DNA from: Marinobacter salarius
Lineage (GTDB): Bacteria; Pseudomonadota; Gammaproteobacteria; Pseudomonadales; Oleiphilaceae
Length of the DNA: 64,000 nt
Direction of reading: 5' to 3'
NCBI GenBank assembly: GCA_000831005.1
Contig: CP007152.1
Coordinates: 2,976,001 to 3,040,000 of the forward strand
The notes under the pieces were generated by a model. The model saw nothing but the letters and a program-made list of their open reading frames with translations, was not told where the DNA came from and made no database searches. Positions 60,055 through 64,000 of the stretch are shown one piece after another (the first letter of the stretch is position 1; the number at the start of each line of letters is the position of its first letter). Both the position numbers and the translations under genes were made by a program.

Positions 60055-60675
60055 ATGCTGACAAGTTATCTGACAGGGCTGCTGGTGTGCGGCGGCATCA
60101 TCATTGCGATTGGCGCTCAGAACGCCTACATCCTGGGGCAGGCGATTCGCCGGGAACATCATTGGTATTGCGCTGGCATTTGCATGACGGCGGATATCTT
60201 GCTGTTCACGGCAGGCATGTTCGGCGTTAACGCCGCGTTGATGGCCGTGCCTGAAGCGCTGGACGTGATGCGCTGGTTGGGTGTGGCGTTCCTCAGCTGG
60301 CTGGCGTTGCTGGCCTTCGCTCGTGCTGCGAAAGGACGTGATGCCCTGGATGCCAGGAAAGCGGATGTTTCGAGCCTGCGGACCGTGGTGTTGACCACCC
60401 TGGCGGTAACGCTACTGAATCCCCAGGTGTATCTGGATACCTTGTTGCTGATCCCTGCCATCGGCGCGCAACAGGCCAGCCCGCTGGTGTTTGTGGCCGG
60501 CGCCAGCAGTGCGTCTGTCATGTGGTTCTGCCTGCTGGCGTTCGGCGGGGCGGCGCTTTCTCCCTGGTTGTCGAGCCCCATGTCCTGGCGGTTCATTGAT
60601 GGCGCCATTGGTTCCATGATGGCGATCATTGCCTTTCACCTCGCCAGCAACGGCCTGTCCGGGCCGGTGGCGTAA
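60055..60675 (+). CDS. argO: Arginine/lysine exporter ArgO (LysE family)
   Basis: Inner-membrane exporter of 206 residues with about six hydrophobic segments. The LysE signature is GGIIIAIGAQNAYILGQAIR near the N-terminus, and VTLLNPQVYLDTLLLIP follows mid-protein. It is expected to export arginine under ArgP control. GGAGGG precedes the ATG. A hairpin follows the stop. Confidence 0.9.
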   Translation: MLTSYLTGLLVCGGIIIAIGAQNAYILGQAIRREHHWYCAGICMTADILLFTAGMFGVNAALMAVPEALDVMRWLGVAFLSWLALLAFARAAKGRDALDARKADVSSLRTVVLTTLAVTLLNPQVYLDTLLLIPAIGAQQASPLVFVAGASSASVMWFCLLAFGGAALSPWLSSPMSWRFIDGAIGSMMAIIAFHLASNGLSGPVA

Positions 60676-60678
60676 GCA

Positions 60679-60697
60679 GGGCCCGGTCTCCGGGCCC
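60679..60697 (+). terminator. Hairpin after argO
   Basis: GGGCCCGG and CCGGGCCC pair around TCT directly after the argO stop codon. There is no long T run, though TTACTTTT follows about 10 nt later. The rest of the gap up to the SulP gene (60698-60921) holds two similar short segments, TTTACGTCCTGA and TTTACGTCCCGA, but no recognised element. Confidence 0.6.
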
Positions 60698-60921
60698 GCC
60701 GGTTACTTTTCCGGCACCGTTCTGGTATGCTTCGCCGCCTTTAATTCGCAGCTTATGAACGTACCTTAATGAACGTCCCCACGACAGTTACGACGATCAC
60801 TCCGCCCTAGCGTCCTGTGCTCCCAGGTTTACGTCCTGATTGAACTCCGGTAGTCACTTCATGAGGACTACAACCGGTTTTTACGTCCCGAATTTGCCCT
60901 CTCTGACTGGATACCAACGAT

Positions 60922-62409
60922 ATGGTGAACAAGCTTAAGGCCGACTGGCTTTCCAATATACGCGGCGATTTGCTTGCCGGCATTGTGGTGGCGCTGGCGT
61001 TGATTCCCGAAGCCATCGCTTTTTCCATTATCGCCGGTGTGGACCCGAAAGTGGGTCTGTATGCCTCGTTCTGTATTGCGGTGGTGATTGCCTTCGTCGG
61101 CGGCCGCCCCGGTATGATCTCCGCCGCGACAGGCGCTATGGCGCTGTTGATGGTGACTCTTGTAAAGGAGCACGGCCTGGAGTATCTGCTTGCAGCTACG
61201 CTGCTGACCGGGTTGCTGCAGATCGGCGCTGGCTATCTGAAACTCGGTGGCCTGATGCGCTTTGTGTCCCGTTCCGTAGTGACCGGGTTTGTGAACGCGC
61301 TGGCTATCCTGATCTTTATGGCGCAGTTGCCAGAACTGACTAATGTCACCTGGCACGTTTATGCGATGACCGCTGCCGGGCTGGGTATCATTTACCTGTT
61401 TCCACTGGTGCCGGTCGTCGGCCGCATACTGCCATCGCCGTTGATCTGTATTGTCTCGCTGACCATCGTTGCGATGGTCTACAACATCGATATCCGCACG
61501 GTCGGTGATATGGGGCAACTGCCGGATACGCTTCCGATTTTCCTGTGGCCAGACGTGCCGTTGAACCTTGAAACCCTGATGATCATCCTGCCTTACTCCG
61601 TCGGTCTGGCCATTGTTGGCCTTCTGGAATCCATGATGACCGCCACCATTGTGGACGACCTCACGGACACAACCAGTGACCGTAACCGGGAGTGCAAAGG
61701 GCAGGGCGTTGCCAATATTGGCTCTGGCCTGCTGGGTGGCATGGCTGGTTGCGCGATGATTGGCCAGTCCATTATCAACATCAAATCCGGCGGCCGAACC
61801 CGGCTTTCCACGCTGACAGCGGGTGTATTCCTGCTGGTTCTCGTGCTGGTGCTGGACCAGTGGCTGGTACAGATTCCAATGGCGGCCCTCGTAGCCGTGA
61901 TGATCATGGTGTCCATCGGTACCTTCAGTTGGGCGTCGATCAAGAACCTGAAAGAGCATCCCCTGTCCACCAATATTGTGATGGTGGTGACCGTTATTGT
62001 CGTCGTCGCCACGCACAACCTGGCCTTCGGCGTGCTGGCAGGCGTGCTTCTGGCGGCCCTGTTCTTCGCCAACAAGGTGGGCCATTACATGCTGGTGACG
62101 TCCGACTTTGACGAAGCGACTGACACCCGCACCTACAACGTTGTCGGGCAGGTGTTCTTCAGTTCCTCGGAAAAATTCACGGAATCCTTTGATTTCAAGG
62201 AAGCAGTGGATAATGTGGTGATTGACCTGACCCGGGCTCACTTCTGGGACATTACGGCAGTGGGCGCTCTGGACAAGGCCGTTATCAAGTTCCGTCGCGA
62301 AGGTGCGGAGGTGGAGATTATCGGGCTGAATGAAGCCAGCGCCACCATTGTTGACCGCTTTGGGGTGCACGATAAACCCGACGCCGTTGACCAGTTGATG
62401 GCGCACTGA
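60922..62409 (+). CDS. SulP-family anion transporter with STAS domain
   Basis: Inner-membrane transporter of about 495 residues with ten or more hydrophobic segments, starting [20 protein letters not shown] and including the motif [20 protein letters not shown] cytoplasmic STAS domain occupies roughly the last 100 residues ([20 protein letters not shown]). The substrate could be sulfate or bicarbonate; pairing with a universal stress protein is common for this group but does not settle it. The frame is intact. Confidence 0.88.
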   Translation: MVNKLKADWLSNIRGDLLAGIVVALALIPEAIAFSIIAGVDPKVGLYASFCIAVVIAFVGGRPGMISAATGAMALLMVTLVKEHGLEYLLAATLLTGLLQIGAGYLKLGGLMRFVSRSVVTGFVNALAILIFMAQLPELTNVTWHVYAMTAAGLGIIYLFPLVPVVGRILPSPLICIVSLTIVAMVYNIDIRTVGDMGQLPDTLPIFLWPDVPLNLETLMIILPYSVGLAIVGLLESMMTATIVDDLTDTTSDRNRECKGQGVANIGSGLLGGMAGCAMIGQSIINIKSGGRTRLSTLTAGVFLLVLVLVLDQWLVQIPMAALVAVMIMVSIGTFSWASIKNLKEHPLSTNIVMVVTVIVVVATHNLAFGVLAGVLLAALFFANKVGHYMLVTSDFDEATDTRTYNVVGQVFFSSSEKFTESFDFKEAVDNVVIDLTRAHFWDITAVGALDKAVIKFRREGAEVEIIGLNEASATIVDRFGVHDKPDAVDQLMAH

Positions 62410-62485
62410 TATGACACAAGCCAAGGAATTCAAAGACGTAACCGGTCAGAATAACAACCACAAGGATCACCAAGGCGAGGTTGAA

Positions 62486-63337
62486 ATGCTACGAGTAGTT
62501 GCCTGTATCGACGGCTCCCGGGCTGCACCGGCGGTGTGTGATTACGCTGCCTGGGCCAGCAAGCACATGGAAACCCCGATGACTCTGCTGCACGTTCTCG
62601 ACGAGGAACGCTATCCAACAGAGCCAGACCTGGCTGGTAGCATTGGCTTGGGAAGCCGTGAACAGCTGATGGATGAGCTTGCCGAGCTTGACCGCAAGCG
62701 TTCCAAGCTGGCCCTGGAACACGGCCATCACATGCTCGATGAGGCAGAACACCGGGTGAAGGAACAGGGCATTGACGACGTGATCAAGCGCCAGCGCCAT
62801 GGGGATCTGACGGAATCCTTGCTGGCCCTGGAAAACCAGACCCGTCTGCTGGTCATGGGGCTGCACGGTGAGAGCAGTTCAGACCGTGACGTACATGTGG
62901 GCAGCCAACTGGAAACGGTGATTCGTAGTGTCCACCGCCCGATTCTTCTGGTTCCGGACGAGTACGAGCAGCCAAAGAGCGCCATGCTGGCTTTTGACGG
63001 CAGCGCCACGGCGTTCAAGGGCGTGGAACTTCTGGCGGGTAGCCCGGTACTGAAAGGCATGCCGATTCATCTGGTGATGATTGGAGCGGACACCAATGAC
63101 CGCTGGGAACAGCTCAAGAAAGCAGAGAAGATGCTGGGTGACCTTGGCTCCGACATCACCCTCGCGATCCGCGCCGGGGATGTAGAGCCAACGCTCCACG
63201 CCTACCAGGAAGAACACGACATCGACATCCTGGTAATGGGTGCCTATGGCCATTCACGAATTCGACAGTTCCTGGTGGGAAGCACCACAACCACCATGCT
63301 GAAAACCGCGAAAAAGCCGCTGGTGATCCTGCGCTAA
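62486..63337 (+). CDS. Tandem universal stress protein (UspA family)
   Basis: Two Usp domains in one chain of about 283 residues. The first begins MLRVVACIDGSRAAPAVCDYA; the second begins AMLAFDGSATAFKGVELLAG and keeps a nucleotide-binding end, LVMGAYGHSRIRQFLVGSTT. I chose the ATG at 62486 because GGCGAGG precedes it and it matches the domain start; an in-frame ATG at 62411 close to the SulP stop would add 25 polar residues. It is co-directional with the SulP gene and probably in one operon. Its stop overlaps the next start (TAATG). Confidence 0.87.
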   Translation: MLRVVACIDGSRAAPAVCDYAAWASKHMETPMTLLHVLDEERYPTEPDLAGSIGLGSREQLMDELAELDRKRSKLALEHGHHMLDEAEHRVKEQGIDDVIKRQRHGDLTESLLALENQTRLLVMGLHGESSSDRDVHVGSQLETVIRSVHRPILLVPDEYEQPKSAMLAFDGSATAFKGVELLAGSPVLKGMPIHLVMIGADTNDRWEQLKKAEKMLGDLGSDITLAIRAGDVEPTLHAYQEEHDIDILVMGAYGHSRIRQFLVGSTTTTMLKTAKKPLVILR

Positions 63338-64000
63338 TGCTGAACCAGCGGCGCTCTGTTGCCGGGCTGATGTCGGCCCGCTACTTTCTGTCGGGGCTGC
63401 TAGTGCTGCTGGTCTTGCTGACAGGCTGTGCCGGCAGTTTGCCGCCGGCCACTCATTCCGGAGCCGAAACCGCCGTGTTGACTGACGACAGTTTCCTTTC
63501 CAGCCAGTCCCGGCAACGGCTGGCTGACGCGAACGGTCAATCCGGTTATTACCTGCTGGATTCTGGTCAGGACGCCTTCCTGTACCGAGCCGCTATGATT
63601 GAGGCGGCTGAACACCGTATTGATGCTCAGTACTACATCTGGAACCGTGATGACTCCGGACTGCACCTGGCCGGCCGGCTGTTACTCGCAGCGGACCGTG
63701 GTGTTAAGGTCCGGCTGCTGCTGGATGACTTTAACGCCGAGCGGATCGGCGAATTGTTTGCTTCCCTGGATACCCACCCAAATATTCATATTCGCATCTT
63801 CAACCCAGCCAGAAACCGCAGTGGCTGGGGCCGATGGGTATCGTTCCTGATGGATTTCCAGCGAATAAACCGCCGAATGCACAACAAGACATTTGTGGTT
63901 GACGGGACTGCGGGCATTGTCGGTGGTCGCAACATTGGTGATGAATATTTCGGCTTCGATGAGAGCCGCTATTTCAGGGATCGCGATGTCCTTGCCCTGG
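63337..64000 (+). CDS. Phospholipase-D-family lipoprotein (cut by the window end)
   Basis: It starts at ATG 63337 within TAATG at the end of the Usp gene and is open to the window end (221 codons seen). A lipoprotein signal has the lipobox LLTGC at about residue 34. The first PLD-type module shows EAAEHRIDAQYYIWNRDDSG, VKVRLLLDDFNA and an HKD motif, MHNKTFVVDGTAGIVGGRNI. It is similar to envelope-located cardiolipin-synthase-like proteins; a second HKD motif is expected beyond the window. Confidence 0.85.
   Translation, partial: MLNQRRSVAGLMSARYFLSGLLVLLVLLTGCAGSLPPATHSGAETAVLTDDSFLSSQSRQRLADANGQSGYYLLDSGQDAFLYRAAMIEAAEHRIDAQYYIWNRDDSGLHLAGRLLLAADRGVKVRLLLDDFNAERIGELFASLDTHPNIHIRIFNPARNRSGWGRWVSFLMDFQRINRRMHNKTFVVDGTAGIVGGRNIGDEYFGFDESRYFRDRDVLAL

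Noticed and set aside
60868..62433. A 500-codon open frame opposite the SulP transporter
   Set aside because: His/Gln-rich composition without domains; it is the antisense shadow of a clearly conserved membrane protein.

Overview
The window looks like a chromosomal segment of a marine gammaproteobacterium, most likely Marinobacter or a close relative. This is inferred from the G+C-rich, densely packed genes and the mix of gene families (mltF/purL, DUF349 protein, ComFB-like protein, SulP/Usp pair, many c-di-GMP proteins). No rRNA, tRNA, CRISPR array, transposase or prophage was seen.

A recurring feature affects the whole annotation. About 22 sites in 18 genes have reading-frame breaks, and nearly all are repaired by adding one or two bases, often in a short homopolymer. 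Conserved, usually single-copy genes such as purL, prc and cobQ are hit. I treat these as likely base drop-outs in the assembly and report each gene over its full span.

Layout. 1-12 kb: mtnA, the periplasmic protease prc, a fadI/fadJ-type beta-oxidation pair, a ComFB-like protein, a DUF349 protein, recX and mltF. 12.5-18.4 kb: purL, an AT-richer non-coding stretch with DnaA-box-like sites, a NIF3-like protein and two divergent Nudix hydrolases. 18.5-38.8 kb: a 20-kb cobalamin-centred block, all on the + strand. It starts with a GntR regulator and a B12-dependent acyl-CoA mutase set (small subunit, PaaK-like CoA ligase, MeaB-type GTPase, large subunit). The large subunit carries the Ile and Asp that mark 2-hydroxyisobutyryl-CoA mutases. 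An ATP:cob(I)alamin adenosyltransferase and a threonine-phosphate decarboxylase follow. A cobalamin riboswitch then precedes btuB, a CobN-like protein with an export signal, btuFCD, cobB, cobO, cobQ and bluB. The block therefore combines uptake, late assembly and adenosylation of B12 with an enzyme that consumes it.

38.8-47 kb: a DUF1289 protein, purT, a 315-bp double-hairpin inverted-repeat element touching the ilvM stop codon, ilvGM with a Val-rich leader peptide and transcription attenuator, and an RND efflux pair. 47-58 kb: a signalling cluster with a chemoreceptor, a GAF-GGDEF-EAL protein, a 7TM-type membrane GGDEF protein and a Cache-HAMP-GAF-HD-GYP protein, with an amidase and djlA among them. 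58-64 kb: alkB, the divergent argP/argO pair, a SulP transporter, a tandem universal stress protein and a phospholipase-D-like lipoprotein cut by the window end.
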